Positions 51,715-61,718 are shown, counted from the first letter of the stretch. The stretch: DNA of 64,000 bases from an uncultured Eubacteriales bacterium (GCA_900315315.1 OMYT01000006.1:82240-146239), one strand, 5' to 3'. Notes: generated from the letters alone by a model not told the origin. Numbers and translations: made by a program.

Positions 51715-54700
51715 TTATTGCTGCATATATTTCATATATTCATCCGAAATCACAGCTCTGAACTTCATCAGATACTCGTCAAAACGCTGCAGGATTTCTG
51801 CGGCTTTTGACGAGCCGGTCGCTTTTACATGCATCTCCAGCAGCCGGTACAGCTCATCCTTCTGCCCTTCCGCCACCGGATACAGCTTCACATGCTCCGT
51901 GTTCAGCCTGCTCTCCAGCTGTCTGTCCTCATCCAACACCCATGCCACGCCGCCGGACATCCCCGCGGCAAAGTTGTCGCCCACCGGTCCCAGCACAGCC
52001 ACCCGGCCGCCAGTCATATATTCGCATCCGTGGTCGCCCACGCCTTCCACCACTGCCCATACGCCGGAATTGCGTACGGCGAAACGTTCGCCGGCCATGC
52101 CGGCCACAAAGGCATATCCGCTTGTCGCGCCGTAAAGCGCCACATTACCGATCAGGGTATCCTCCGCCTTCCACACGGAATCCACCGGCGGGCAGACCGC
52201 CAGTGTGCCGCCGGAAAGGCCCTTGCCCAGATAGTCGTTCGCCACGCCGTAAAGCGTGATCGCCTGTCCCCTGGGCAGGAACGCGCCAAACGACTGCCCG
52301 CCGCAGCCCTGCGCCTGAATCTGTTTCTCGCCTTTCAGCATCGTCCCGAAGGCCCGGTCTGTGGTCATCAGGTGAACGTGGTCCTGGTACAGTCGGACAT
52401 CCGTCCGCTCCGCCAGATGGAAATCATGCTTTGCGGCCGGCTGGAAATACGTGTTCCGGGCAAACCCGGTCAGGTCCGACAGATCCATCACCGCGTTTTC
52501 CTTCATGGTCAGCAGGTCGCTGCGGCCCACCAGTTCGTTCACGGTGCGTGCGCCGAGCTTTGCCATGATCTCCCGCATCTGCTCCGCGATAAACAGCATG
52601 AACCGTTCCACATATTCCGGTTTGCCTTTGAAGCGTTTGCGCAGTTCCGGATTCTGCGTCGCGATGCCGAAGGGGCACGTCCCCAACTGGCATACACGCA
52701 TCATCCGGCAGCCCATCGTCACCAGCGGCGCCGTGGCAAAGCCGAACTGTTCCGCACCCAGCAGCAGTGCCACCATCACGTCGTGCCCGCTCATGAGCTT
52801 GCCGTCCGTCTCCAGCGTCACCGTCTGCCTCAGCCGGTTGCGGCACAGCACCTGATGCGCTTCCGCCAGGCCGATTTCCCACGGCAGGCCCGCATGGTGC
52901 ACGCTGCTCATGGGCGCCGCGCCGGTGCCGCCTTCCCCGCCGGAAATCAGGATGCCGCCGGCGCCGGCCTTGGCCACGCCGCTGGCAATGGTCCCTACGC
53001 CTGCGGAGGCCACCAGCTTCACGGTGATCTTCGCTTCCTCGTTGGCGCACTGCAGATCGTAAATCAGTTCCGCCAGATCCTCAATGGAATAGATGTCGTG
53101 GTGCGGCGGCGGAGAAATCAGGGAAATCCCCGGGGTGGAGCAGCGGGTTTTCGCCACGCTGTCGGTCACCTTCGCGCCGGGCAGGTGTCCGCCCTCGCCG
53201 GGCTTGGCGCCCTGCGCCATTTTAATCTGGATTTCTTTGGCGGAAAGCAGGTATTCACGGGTGACGCCGAACCGGCCGGAGGCCACCTGTTTGATCGCGC
53301 TGTTCAGCTCCGTGCCGAAGCGTTCCGGCAGTTCGCCGCCCTCACCGCTGTTGGAGCGCCCACCCAGACGGTTCATGGCCTTTGCCATGCATTCATGGGC
53401 TTCCTGCGAGATGGAGCCGTAGCTCATCGCCCCGGTCCGGAAACGCTTCACGATTTCCGTTGCCGCCTCCACTTCGGAAAGCGGAATTTCCCGGCACGCT
53501 TCGTACCGGAAGGAAAGCATCGAGCGGATCGTCCGGGGTCCCTCGTTCTCCACCCGCTCGGCATATTTGTCAAAGGTCGCCCGGTCGTCTGTCCACACTG
53601 CCTGCTGCAGCAAATGGATCGTCTCGGGGCTGTACAGATGCTCTTCCGCGCCTTCTCCCCGCCTGTATTTATGGGCTCCGATACTCGGCAGGCCCTGCAC
53701 TGCATTCACCGCGTACGCCGCGTCGTGATGGAAGCGGCTGTCCGCCTCCACCCGGTTCAGGTCCGTCCCTCCCAGAGAGTACGGCGTATTGGTGAAATAG
53801 GCCTCCACAAAGTCCCGGTCCAGTCCCACCGCCTCGAAAAGCTGTGCGCTTTGGTATGCCTGCAGCACGGAAACGCCCATCTTGCTGGCAATCTTCAAAA
53901 CCCCGGCCGTCAGCGCCTTGTCGTAATCCCTTACCGCTTCCTCTTCCTTCTTGCTGATCTGTCCGTCACGGCACATGGCCCGCACGCACGCGTGTGCCAG
54001 ATACGGGTTTACCGCCCGCGCGCCGAAGGCGATCAGCATCGCCAGCTGGTGCACGTCCCGCGGTTCTCCGCTCTCCAGGATCACGGACACCGCCGTCCGC
54101 TTCTTGATTTTAATCAGATGCTGTTCCAGCGCGGAAACCGCCAGCAGTGACGGAATCGCCAGATGATCCGGGCCGACGCCCCGGTCGGAAAGGATCAGGA
54201 TATTGATTTTGTCCCGGCAGGCTTGGTCGGCCGCCGTGAAAAAGTGTTCCAACGCGGTTCTCAGGCTGTTTTTCTTATTGTAAAGCAGGGAAACCGTGCG
54301 TACCGAAAAGTCCGCATGCGCCATCGTCCGGATCCGCTCCAGTTCCTCTTCCGTCAGCACCGGGGTCGGCAGTTCCAGCACGGCGCTGTTCCCCTCCTCC
54401 CGGCTCAGCAGGTTCCCGTCGTCGCCTACATAAATGGAGCAGTCCGTCTTGACTTCCTCCCGCAGGGCGTCGATCGGCGGGTTCGTCACCTGGGCAAACC
54501 GCTGCCGGAAATAGTCGTAAAGGGAGGGATGCGTCTTCGACAGCGCCGCCACAGGAACATCCGCACCCATGGAAACGATGGGTTCCGTCCCTTTCTCCGC
54601 CATCGGCAGCACCACGTCCTGCAGATCCTCCCACGTATAGCGGAACGCCCGGCACAGCTTTGCCCTTTCCCCGTCCGGAATCTCTTCCGTTGTTTCCTTC

Positions 54701-56031
54701 GCTCGAGGCAGGTCCTCCAGCCGCACCAGCTTCTTCATCCATTCCGTATACGGATGTTCCCCGGCATAGCGGGTCTTCAGCTCGTTGCTTTCCGTCAGCC
54801 GCCCGGTCTTCACGTCCGCTTCCAGCACGTCCCCGGCCTTCAGTTTCCACCGCCGCAGGATATGTGCGTTCTCCTCGAACAGCACGCCCGCCTCGGAGGA
54901 AAGGATCAGCCGTCGGTCGTCCGTCAGCGCGCAGCGCAGCGGCCGCAGCCCGTTCCGGTCCAGCGAGGCGCATACCGTATCCCCGTCGGAATACAGGATG
55001 GCCGCGGGCCCGTCCCAGGGTTCCATCATTGTCGCGTAGTAGCGATACAGATCCCGCCACGGGGTTTCTGTTCTCATCCCCTGCCACGGTTCCGGCAGCA
55101 GAATCATCCCCGCCAGCGGCAGCGGGAAGCCGTTCATCGCCAGAAACTCCAGCGTGTTGTCCAGCATCTGGCTGTCGCTGCCCTCCGCTTCCACCACCGG
55201 CAGCACGCGTTTCATCTCTCCGCCCAGCACCTCGCTCCGCATGGTCTCCTCCCGGGCTTTCATGCGGTCGTGGTTTCCGCGGATGGTATTGATTTCCCCG
55301 TTGTGCAGCAGCATCCGCTGGGGATGCGCCTTGCTCCAGGAGGGGAACGTGTTCGTGGAGAAGCGGCTGTGCACCATCGCCATGCTGCTCGCGTAGCGCA
55401 CGTCCTGCAGGTCGTCGTAGAAGGACCGCAGCTGGCTCACCAGCATCATGCCCTTGTACACGATCGTCCGGCAGCTCATCGAGCAGATGTACGCGTCCGT
55501 ATCCTGGTGTTCAAAAACACGCCGTAAAATATAAAGCCGCCGGTCAAAGTCCTGGCCGGCAGCGGTCTCCTTTGGCCTTCTCAAAAAACACTGGCGGATC
55601 CGCGGCATCGTCCGCCGCGCCCCCGCGCCCAGCTGGGCCGGGTGGCAGGGAACCTCCCGCCACCCGATCACCGGAATCCCTTCGGATTCCGCCAGCTGTT
55701 CAAAGATCCTGCACGTATTTTGTGCGCCGACTTCATCCTCCGGCAGGAAGAACATGCCTGTGCCGTAGTCCCCGACGTTGCCGAGGGTGACACCTTCCTC
55801 CCGGGCCCACGCGGCAAACAGCGTGTGCGGCAGCTGGGTCATAATGCCCACACCGTCGCCGGTGGTTCCCTCCGCGTCGCTTCCCGCCCGGTGGGCCAGG
55901 CGTTCCACGATGCACAGCGCCTGGTCAACGGTCCGGTGGGTTGCTCTGCCGTTCAGGTCCACCACCGCGCCGACTCCGCAGCTTTCATGTTCCAGTTCCC
56001 CGCGATACAGCGGATATTGTCGGTCGTACAT
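51715..56031 (-). CDS. gltB: Glutamate synthase large subunit
   Basis: 1438 residues, full length. A 17-residue propeptide precedes the catalytic Cys of ESCGVGAVVDLNG. Central and FMN-binding domains follow (GGRSNSGEGGE; KPGEGGHLPGAKV; SPPPHHDIYSIEDL), then the 3Fe-4S cluster motif CRMMRVCQLGTC and the C-terminal beta-helix (GGRVAVLGPVGDNFAAGMSGG). Makes glutamate from glutamine and 2-oxoglutarate. Starts one base after the ANTAR stop, so the two are co-translated. Confidence 0.97.
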   Translation of the reverse strand: MYDRQYPLYRGELEHESCGVGAVVDLNGRATHRTVDQALCIVERLAHRAGSDAEGTTGDGVGIMTQLPHTLFAAWAREEGVTLGNVGDYGTGMFFLPEDEVGAQNTCRIFEQLAESEGIPVIGWREVPCHPAQLGAGARRTMPRIRQCFLRRPKETAAGQDFDRRLYILRRVFEHQDTDAYICSMSCRTIVYKGMMLVSQLRSFYDDLQDVRYASSMAMVHSRFSTNTFPSWSKAHPQRMLLHNGEINTIRGNHDRMKAREETMRSEVLGGEMKRVLPVVEAEGSDSQMLDNTLEFLAMNGFPLPLAGMILLPEPWQGMRTETPWRDLYRYYATMMEPWDGPAAILYSDGDTVCASLDRNGLRPLRCALTDDRRLILSSEAGVLFEENAHILRRWKLKAGDVLEADVKTGRLTESNELKTRYAGEHPYTEWMKKLVRLEDLPRAKETTEEIPDGERAKLCRAFRYTWEDLQDVVLPMAEKGTEPIVSMGADVPVAALSKTHPSLYDYFRQRFAQVTNPPIDALREEVKTDCSIYVGDDGNLLSREEGNSAVLELPTPVLTEEELERIRTMAHADFSVRTVSLLYNKKNSLRTALEHFFTAADQACRDKINILILSDRGVGPDHLAIPSLLAVSALEQHLIKIKKRTAVSVILESGEPRDVHQLAMLIAFGARAVNPYLAHACVRAMCRDGQISKKEEEAVRDYDKALTAGVLKIASKMGVSVLQAYQSAQLFEAVGLDRDFVEAYFTNTPYSLGGTDLNRVEADSRFHHDAAYAVNAVQGLPSIGAHKYRRGEGAEEHLYSPETIHLLQQAVWTDDRATFDKYAERVENEGPRTIRSMLSFRYEACREIPLSEVEAATEIVKRFRTGAMSYGSISQEAHECMAKAMNRLGGRSNSGEGGELPERFGTELNSAIKQVASGRFGVTREYLLSAKEIQIKMAQGAKPGEGGHLPGAKVTDSVAKTRCSTPGISLISPPPHHDIYSIEDLAELIYDLQCANEEAKITVKLVASAGVGTIASGVAKAGAGGILISGGEGGTGAAPMSSVHHAGLPWEIGLAEAHQVLCRNRLRQTVTLETDGKLMSGHDVMVALLLGAEQFGFATAPLVTMGCRMMRVCQLGTCPFGIATQNPELRKRFKGKPEYVERFMLFIAEQMREIMAKLGARTVNELVGRSDLLTMKENAVMDLSDLTGFARNTYFQPAAKHDFHLAERTDVRLYQDHVHLMTTDRAFGTMLKGEKQIQAQGCGGQSFGAFLPRGQAITLYGVANDYLGKGLSGGTLAVCPPVDSVWKAEDTLIGNVALYGATSGYAFVAGMAGERFAVRNSGVWAVVEGVGDHGCEYMTGGRVAVLGPVGDNFAAGMSGGVAWVLDEDRQLESRLNTEHVKLYPVAEGQKDELYRLLEMHVKATGSSKAAEILQRFDEYLMKFRAVISDEYMKYMQQ

Positions 56032-56032
56032 C

Positions 56033-56557
56033 TTACGGCCCCCGTTTCACGATTTTCTCTGCGTATTCCGTCATTTTGATGCCGTGGTCCATCGCCTGCT
56101 TCTGCATCAGGTGATGGGCTTCCGGCTCTGTAATATGCAGCTGCTTCATCAGCATCTGCTTGGCCTGTTCCACCAGTTCCTTTTCCGCGCCTGTTCTTCG
56201 GGGCATCTTTCGCTGATGAAGCTGGTTCAGCATCTCCAGCGCGCCGAGCACGGTCTGTCCGGATGTTGGAAGTGATAACCGGAAAACTTCCGGTGAATCA
56301 CAGCTTTCCAATACGTTGGATTTGGCAATCCAGAGAATCTGCAGTCTGTTCCCGTAGTCCCAGACCAGATCATCCGGCGTACAGTCCGGAATGATACCCA
56401 GATAGATGAGAATACAATCGTCGCATTCGGCCAGTGCCCTGCGCAGGCTGCTTTCCGATGCGCAGCACCGGTACACGGAAAAGCCGGAGGAGGCCAGCAG
56501 TCGGGACATCTGGTCGCGGTTCGTCTCCGACACGCCGGCGATGATCATTCGCGCCAC
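56033..56557 (-). CDS. ANTAR-domain RNA-binding regulator
   Basis: 174 residues. The N-terminal part (1 to about 110) resembles a degenerate response-regulator receiver (MIIAGVSETNRDQMSRLLASSGF). The C-terminal 55 residues are an ANTAR domain (EKELVEQAKQMLMKQLHITEPEAHHLMQKQAMDHG). ANTAR proteins bind leader RNA hairpins and prevent termination. Position between glnA and gltB fits nitrogen control. The phospho-acceptor site is not obvious, so the sensing input is unclear. GTG start with GGAGG eight bases upstream. Confidence 0.88.
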   Translation of the reverse strand: MARMIIAGVSETNRDQMSRLLASSGFSVYRCCASESSLRRALAECDDCILIYLGIIPDCTPDDLVWDYGNRLQILWIAKSNVLESCDSPEVFRLSLPTSGQTVLGALEMLNQLHQRKMPRRTGAEKELVEQAKQMLMKQLHITEPEAHHLMQKQAMDHGIKMTEYAEKIVKRGP

Positions 56558-56636
56558 GCAGCCTTCCTCCCCTCATATGTATTAAGAAGTCTTTTGAAAT
56601 ATCACTGACACCGAAAGTCCAAAACCCGGCAATCGG

Positions 56637-56689
56637 CCGAAGGTTTCCAAAGGGCGATCGGAAAGCCCTGGTCGCGCCCGCAGGCGCGA
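56637..56689. repeat. Interspersed structured repeat, short form (R4), between glnA and ANTAR
   Basis: A short copy: CCGAAGGTTTCCA...CGGAAAGCCCTGG without the central hairpin, followed by the hairpin TCGCGCC-CGCA-GGCGCGA. The arms differ from those in R3 by compensating changes. It lies 7 bases after the glnA stop. Confidence 0.72.
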
Positions 56690-56695
56690 AACTCC

Positions 56696-58027
56696 TTAAT
56701 ACATCACAATGTACCGATCAATTTCCCATTGACTGACATGAGTGCGATACGCATCCCACTCCTTCTCCTTGCCTTCCACATACTGTCCCAGCACATGCTC
56801 GCCCAGTGCGGCGCAGATCACCTCGTCCTCCTTCAGGCAATCCACCGCTTCCTTCAGGTTGCCGGGCAGGGACTTGATCCCTTTCGCTTCCCGGGTCGCC
56901 GCGTCCATGGCAAAAATGTTCTCCGTGATTTCGTCCGGCGGCGTCATGCCCTTCTCAATGCCGTCCAGTCCGGCCGCCAGGCACACCGCCAGGTTCAGAT
57001 ACGGGTTGCAGCTCGGGTCCGGGCAGCGCAGCTCAACCCGGGTACCCATGCCGCGCGCGGCCGGAATCCGGATCAGCGCGCTCCGGTTGCTGGCGCTCCA
57101 TGCCAGATAGCACGGTGCCTCATATCCCGGTACCAGCCGCTTGTAGCTGTTGACCAGCGGGTTGCTGATCGCGGCCATCCCGCGCACGTGGCTCAGGATC
57201 CCGGCGATGAAGGAATAGGCTTCCTTGCTCAGTCCCCGCTTGTCGCTCGGATCGGCGAACACGTTCTTCCCGTCCTTGAACAGGCTCATGTTGGTGTGCA
57301 TGCCGCTTCCGTTGATACCGAACACCGGCTTGGGCATGAATGTGGCGTGCAGGCCGTTTTTCTGGGCCAGGGTTTTCACCGCCAGCTTGAAGGTCATGAT
57401 GTTATCCGCCGCCGTCAGCGCGTCCGCGTAGCGGAAGTCGATCTCGTGCTGGCCGGCCGCCACTTCATGATGGCTCGCTTCGATCTCGAATCCCATCTGC
57501 TCCAGCGCCATGCAGATCTCGCGCCGGGTGCTCTCGCCGTGGTCCAGCGGTCCCAGGTCGAAGTAGCCGGCCTCATCCGACGTCGTCGTGGTCGGATGTC
57601 CTTCCTCGTCCATCTGGAACAGGAAGAATTCGCACTCGGGCCCGACGTTGAAGCTGTAGCCCATCTTCGCGGCCTTATCCAGCACCTTCTTCAGCACGCC
57701 GCGGGGGTCGCCGGCAAACGGCGTTCCGTCCGGGTTGTACACGTCGCAGATCAGCCGGGCAACCTTACCGTGCTGGGGGCGCCAGGGCAGAATCGTGAAG
57801 GTGTCCAGGTCCGGGTGCAGATACTGGTCGCTCTCATTGATCCGCACAAAGCCTTCAATGCTGCTGCCGTCAATCATGATCTCGTTGTTGACCGCTTTTT
57901 CGATCTGGCTGGCGGTGATCGCCACGTTCTTCAGCTGACCGAAAATATCCGTGAATTGCATCCGGATAAATTCCACATCGTCTTCCTTTACCAGGCGGAT
58001 AATGTCTTCCTTCGTGTACTTGCTCAT
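56696..58027 (-). CDS. glnA: Glutamine synthetase, type I
   Basis: 443 residues, the length of the GSI-alpha group typical of Firmicutes. Visible: [22 protein letters not shown], the catalytic-loop region [30 protein letters not shown] and [19 protein letters not shown]. Forms glutamine from glutamate and ammonium. First gene of a glnA-ANTAR-gltB-gltD run on one strand, with its own promoter and leader attenuator. Confidence 0.97.
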   Translation of the reverse strand: MSKYTKEDIIRLVKEDDVEFIRMQFTDIFGQLKNVAITASQIEKAVNNEIMIDGSSIEGFVRINESDQYLHPDLDTFTILPWRPQHGKVARLICDVYNPDGTPFAGDPRGVLKKVLDKAAKMGYSFNVGPECEFFLFQMDEEGHPTTTTSDEAGYFDLGPLDHGESTRREICMALEQMGFEIEASHHEVAAGQHEIDFRYADALTAADNIMTFKLAVKTLAQKNGLHATFMPKPVFGINGSGMHTNMSLFKDGKNVFADPSDKRGLSKEAYSFIAGILSHVRGMAAISNPLVNSYKRLVPGYEAPCYLAWSASNRSALIRIPAARGMGTRVELRCPDPSCNPYLNLAVCLAAGLDGIEKGMTPPDEITENIFAMDAATREAKGIKSLPGNLKEAVDCLKEDEVICAALGEHVLGQYVEGKEKEWDAYRTHVSQWEIDRYIVMY

Positions 58028-58060
58028 TGTCCTGACCTCCCCGTTAAATCAAAATCGATT

Positions 58061-58104
58061 AAAAGAAAGAGAGCAAGGTGCATCGCTTTGCACGACACCC
58101 TTGC
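58061..58104 (-). terminator. Leader attenuator of glnA
   Basis: Outer stem GCAAGG/CCTTGC (58073-58078 and 58099-58104), inner stem TCG/CGA with loop TGCAAAG, then TCTCTTTCTTTT on the minus strand. The stem sequence GCAAGGGTGT and the heptaloop TGCAAAG closed by a G-C pair are shared with amt. Confidence 0.72.
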
Positions 58105-58116
58105 CCTGATGGGCGT

Positions 58117-58145
58117 ATCCTATCACCCGCCGGAAACCCTGTCAA
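58117..58145 (-). promoter_or_regulatory. glnA promoter
   Basis: Minus strand TTGACA (58140-58145), 17-base spacer, TAGGAT (58117-58122) with extended TG. Leader of about 80 bases to the ATG at 58027. Confidence 0.75.
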
Positions 58146-58197
58146 GCATTCGGATTGTTTTCCTGATGTTTTTACCGTCCGTTCCCCCGCCCCGTCC

Positions 58198-58226
58198 TTG
58201 ACAACCGAAAACCGGAATGATACCAT
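58198..58226 (+). promoter_or_regulatory. Candidate asnB promoter
   Basis: TTGACA (58198-58203), 17-base spacer, TACCAT (58221-58226) with extended TG. It implies an unusually long leader of about 275 bases before asnB at 58508. Confidence 0.55.
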
Positions 58227-58240
58227 ACCCACCAACAAGG

Positions 58241-58275
58241 CAAGGGCGTCCTGGAAAGGATCCCTTGTCTTTTTT
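58241..58275 (+). terminator. Leader attenuator of asnB
   Basis: Stem CAAGGG/CCCTTG plus inner TCCT/AGGA, loop GGAA, then TCTTTTTT. It follows the candidate promoter by 15 bases. The sequence CAACAAGGCAAGGGCGT resembles the start of the amt leader hairpin. Confidence 0.68.
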
Positions 58276-58507
58276 AGTATTAAGGAGATGATCTCTTGCT
58301 GACGTTTATCGTCCGCTTCTCTAATTCGCCGAATTGATTTGGATACTTTTCGCCTGCTTTCCAGAGGTGCGGGGCGAAGCCCCGCCACTAACTAATCCCC
58401 GTCCCCACGCAAGACAGTTTACAATACAGACTTGTTACTGCGTGGGGAAGGGGGCAGGGGGAAAGGGAGAAGTAACTGCATAAATATCAATCAGGAGGTC
58501 TCATTTT
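58276..58507 (+). other. Rest of the asnB leader: two further hairpins
   Basis: No gene is seen here. A 7-bp hairpin GCGGGGC-GAA-GCCCCGC lies at 58369-58385 and a second stem CCCCACGC/GCGTGGGG with a 29-base loop at 58403-58447. G-rich sequence (GGGGAAGGGGGCAGGGGG) follows. Function unknown; an independent asnB promoter within it is possible but not seen. Confidence 0.5.
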
Positions 58508-60088
58508 ATGTGTTCTATCTTTGGACTCACCGGTTCCCGCTTTCCCCGGGACCTTGTCAAAACCTGTTTTGACCGTACCATCTCCCGCGGCCCGGATATG
58601 AGCCGCATGGTGGAGATCCCCGGCGGCGTCCTGGGTTTCCACCGCCTGGCCATCATGGGCCTGCATGAGGAAGGAATGCAGCCCTTCCGTCTGGAAGACG
58701 ATTACGTTGTCTGCAACGGCGAGCTTTACGGCTTCCGTCCCCTTCGCGCCCGTCTCATGGAAACCTATGATCTGAAAAGTGAATGCGACTGCGAAATTCT
58801 GCTTCCGCTCTACCGGGAATACGGCGTGGAGATGTTCAAAACCCTGGATGCGGAATTCGCCCTTATCCTCTATGACGGAAGGCAGGGAAAGCTCATTGCC
58901 GCCCGGGATCCCATTGGCATCCGTCCCCTCTATTACGGGCATACAGTCGACGGCGGCATCGCTTTTGCCAGCGAGCCCAAAAATCTCGTCGGCATGTGTG
59001 AAACGATCCTGCCCTTCCCGCCCGGGCATTACTGGATTGACGGCAACTTCGTCCAGTATGCGGATCCGGCCTATGTCGGTTACTTTACCATGAAGCCGGA
59101 AGCGGATGTCTGTGCCAAACTCCGCCGCCTCCTCATGGATGGCGTGGAGAAGCGCCTGGACGCGGATGCGCCCATCGGTTTCCTGCTCTCCGGCGGCCTG
59201 GATTCCTCCCTCGTCTGCGCCATTGCCCAGAAGATGCTTCCGCACCCGATCCGCACCTTCGCCATCGGCATGGATATCGATGCCATTGACCTGAAATATG
59301 CCCGCATGGTTGCGGATTATATCGGCAGTGAACATACGGAAGTCATCATCTCCGAGAAGGACGTCATCGAGGCCCTGCCCACCGTGGTCGAGCTCCTCGC
59401 CACCTGGGATATCACGACTATCCGGGCTTCCATCGGCATGTATCTCGTCTGCAAATGGATCCATGAAAACACGGATATCCGGGTCCTCCTCACCGGTGAA
59501 ATCTCCGATGAACTCTTCGGTTATAAGTATACGGACTTCGCCCCCTCCGCCGCCGCCTTCCAGGAGGAAGCTGAGAAGCGCATCCGGGAGCTGCATGTCT
59601 ATGACGTTCTGCGGGCGGACCGCTGCATCTCCGTCAACTCGCTGGAAGCCCGCGTTCCCTTCGGGGATCTGAAGTTTGTCCGCTATGCCATGAGCATCGA
59701 TCCGGAGCTGAAAATGAACACCCACGACATGGGGAAATATCTGATCCGCAAGGCTTTCGCGGACGATCATATCCTCCCGGATGAAATTCTCTGGCGGCAG
59801 AAAGCCGCTTTCTCCGACGCCGTAGGCCACAGCATGGTCAACGATCTGAAAGCCCTCGCAGAAAGAACATATACCGACAAGGAATTTGAGGAGAAGGCAT
59901 CGAAATACGATTATTGTCGTCCCTTTACGAAGGAGAGCCTGCTCTACCGGGAACTGTTCGAGCAGTATTATCCCGGCCAGGCTCACATGATCCCCGACTT
60001 CTGGATGCCGAACAAATCCTGGCCCGGCTGCAACGTGGATGATCCCTCCGCAAGGGTTCTGGCAAACTATGGCCTGAGCGGCCAGTAA
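58508..60088 (+). CDS. asnB: Asparagine synthetase (glutamine-hydrolysing)
   Basis: 526 residues. N-terminal glutaminase starting MCSIFGLTG (catalytic Cys2); C-terminal synthetase with the ATP loop SGGLDSSLV and [11 protein letters not shown]. Converts aspartate to asparagine with glutamine and ATP. Close in length to E. coli AsnB (554 aa). Long structured leader upstream; repeat R5 abuts its stop codon and leads to guaA, so the two may be co-transcribed. Confidence 0.95.
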   Translation: MCSIFGLTGSRFPRDLVKTCFDRTISRGPDMSRMVEIPGGVLGFHRLAIMGLHEEGMQPFRLEDDYVVCNGELYGFRPLRARLMETYDLKSECDCEILLPLYREYGVEMFKTLDAEFALILYDGRQGKLIAARDPIGIRPLYYGHTVDGGIAFASEPKNLVGMCETILPFPPGHYWIDGNFVQYADPAYVGYFTMKPEADVCAKLRRLLMDGVEKRLDADAPIGFLLSGGLDSSLVCAIAQKMLPHPIRTFAIGMDIDAIDLKYARMVADYIGSEHTEVIISEKDVIEALPTVVELLATWDITTIRASIGMYLVCKWIHENTDIRVLLTGEISDELFGYKYTDFAPSAAAFQEEAEKRIRELHVYDVLRADRCISVNSLEARVPFGDLKFVRYAMSIDPELKMNTHDMGKYLIRKAFADDHILPDEILWRQKAAFSDAVGHSMVNDLKALAERTYTDKEFEEKASKYDYCRPFTKESLLYRELFEQYYPGQAHMIPDFWMPNKSWPGCNVDDPSARVLANYGLSGQ

Positions 60089-60123
60089 CCGAAGGAGCGC
60101 GAGGACAACCGGAAAGCCCTCGC
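60089..60123. repeat. Interspersed structured repeat, short form (R5), between asnB and guaA
   Basis: Directly after the asnB stop: CCGAAGGAGCGCGAGG...CCGGAAAGCCCTCGC. The outer stem GCGAGG/CCTCGC is a further base-paired variant of the family. It ends 9 bases before the guaA ATG, where no normal ribosome site remains. Confidence 0.62.
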
Positions 60124-60132
60124 ATCAATGCA

Positions 60133-61671
60133 ATGCAAGACCTGATCCTGATCCTGGACTTCGGCGGCCAGTACACCCAGCTGATCGCCCGCCGCGTCCG
60201 CGAATGCCATGTCTATTCCGAAGTGATCCCCTGGAACGCCCCCCTTGCGGACATCCTGGCCCGCAGGCCGAAGGGTATCATCCTCTCCGGCGGCCCGTCC
60301 ACCGTACACGATCCCCAGGCCCCTATGATCGACCCGGCCCTCTTTCAGGCCGGCATCCCCGTTCTGGGCATCTGTTACGGCATGCAGCTGGCGGCGCATC
60401 TCCTGGGCGGAAAGGTGGAAAGAGCGAAAGAGCGGGAATACGGCCGCGTCACCGTCCGCATGAAGGACCGCTCCGGCCTCTTCGGCGGTATGAAGGCCGC
60501 TTCCGGCTGCTGGATGAGCCACACCTGGCAGGTCACCGCCTGCCCGCCCGGTTTTCGGGTCGTCGCGGAAACGGACAATTGCCCCGTTGCCGCCATAATC
60601 AATGAAGAAAAGAAAATCTTCGGCGTCCAGTTCCATCCGGAAGTTACCCATACGGAAGAAGGCAGCATGCTGATCCGCAATTTCCTCTTCCGCTTTTGCG
60701 ACTGCTCCGGCGACTGGACCATGAATACCTTTGCCGAAACTGCTATCCGTCAGATCCGGGAAACCGTCGGCGACTCCGGCACCGTTCTGCTCGCCCTCTC
60801 CGGCGGGGTGGATTCCTCGGTCGTTGCCGCCCTGATTTACCGGGCCATCGGCAATCGTCTCACCTGCGTTTTCGTGGATCACGGTCTCCTGCGTAAAGGG
60901 GAAAGCGATCAGGTTTGTCATGTTTTCAGCCATCTGTTCCCGGTCCGCTTTATCCGCTCGGATGCCTCGGCCCGCTTCTTTGCTGATCTGGCAGGTGTTA
61001 CCGATCCGGAGGAAAAGCGGCACATCATCGGCCGGGATTTTATTGAAGTTTTCAAGCAGGAAGCCTCCGCCCTGGGCAAAATGGACTACTTTGCCCAGGG
61101 AACCATCTATCCGGATGTCATCGAGAGCGGTCAGGCCACCAATGCAGCCGTCATCAAGAGCCATCATAACGTTGGCGGCCTGCCGAAGGAACTGGGCTTT
61201 ACCGAGCTCATCGAGCCCCTGCGCATGCTCTTCAAGGATGAAGTCCGCGCTCTGGGTGAAACCCTCGGCCTTCCCCGGGAACTTGTCTGGCGTCAGCCCT
61301 TCCCCGGTCCCGGCCTGGCCATCCGGATCATCGGTGAGGTGACTCCGGAAAAAGCGGAAATTGTCCGGGAATCCGATGCGATCTTCCGCGAGGAGATCAC
61401 CGCCGCCGGCCTCGACCGCCATGTAAACCAGTATTTCACCGTCCTCACCGGTATTCAGAGCGTCGGCGTCATGGGTGACGAGCGCACCTACGACTACACC
61501 GTCGCCCTCCGTGCCGTCACCACGGATGACTTCATGACTGCGGACTGGGCCCGCCTGCCCTATGATCTGATCGCCCGCATTTCCGCCCGCATCGTCAACG
61601 AAGTCCCCCACGCCAGCCGTGTTGTCCTGGACGTCACGACAAAGCCCCCCGCAAGTATCGAGTGGGAATGA
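60133..61671 (+). CDS. guaA: GMP synthase (glutamine-hydrolysing)
   Basis: 512 residues. Amidotransferase domain with [13 protein letters not shown] (Cys) and [16 protein letters not shown]-pyrophosphatase domain with [14 protein letters not shown]-terminal dimerisation domain ending PPASIEWE. Converts XMP to GMP. The 3' end (ATCGAGTGGGAATGA) is of the type used by integrases as an attachment site. Weak ribosome site because repeat R5 precedes it. Confidence 0.96.
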   Translation: MQDLILILDFGGQYTQLIARRVRECHVYSEVIPWNAPLADILARRPKGIILSGGPSTVHDPQAPMIDPALFQAGIPVLGICYGMQLAAHLLGGKVERAKEREYGRVTVRMKDRSGLFGGMKAASGCWMSHTWQVTACPPGFRVVAETDNCPVAAIINEEKKIFGVQFHPEVTHTEEGSMLIRNFLFRFCDCSGDWTMNTFAETAIRQIRETVGDSGTVLLALSGGVDSSVVAALIYRAIGNRLTCVFVDHGLLRKGESDQVCHVFSHLFPVRFIRSDASARFFADLAGVTDPEEKRHIIGRDFIEVFKQEASALGKMDYFAQGTIYPDVIESGQATNAAVIKSHHNVGGLPKELGFTELIEPLRMLFKDEVRALGETLGLPRELVWRQPFPGPGLAIRIIGEVTPEKAEIVRESDAIFREEITAAGLDRHVNQYFTVLTGIQSVGVMGDERTYDYTVALRAVTTDDFMTADWARLPYDLIARISARIVNEVPHASRVVLDVTTKPPASIEWE

Positions 61672-61677
61672 TGTCCA

Positions 61678-61718
61678 AAAACCCGGAGTTCCTTATTTTT
61701 CAAAGGGCTCCGGGTTTT
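61678..61718 (+). terminator. Terminator of guaA
   Basis: An 11-bp perfect stem (AAAACCCGGAG with CTCCGGGTTTT), 19-base loop, then CGTTTTCCC. Six bases after the guaA stop. Confidence 0.75.

Noticed and set aside
51829-54150. 773-codon plus-strand frame inside gltB
   Set aside because: Antisense to highly conserved gltB; long shadow frames are expected in GC-rich codons. The same applies to 58487-59986 (asnB) and 60067-61611 (guaA).
50043-58104. Classical ANTAR two-hexaloop motif in the amt and glnA leaders
   Set aside because: The loops read TGCAAAG (seven bases) and no second upstream hexaloop hairpin with A1/G4 is visible, so the standard motif cannot be claimed.
58059-58388. 109-codon minus-strand frame upstream of glnA
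   Set aside because: It covers the glnA promoter, the leader hairpin and the divergent asnB promoter, and has no ribosome site.
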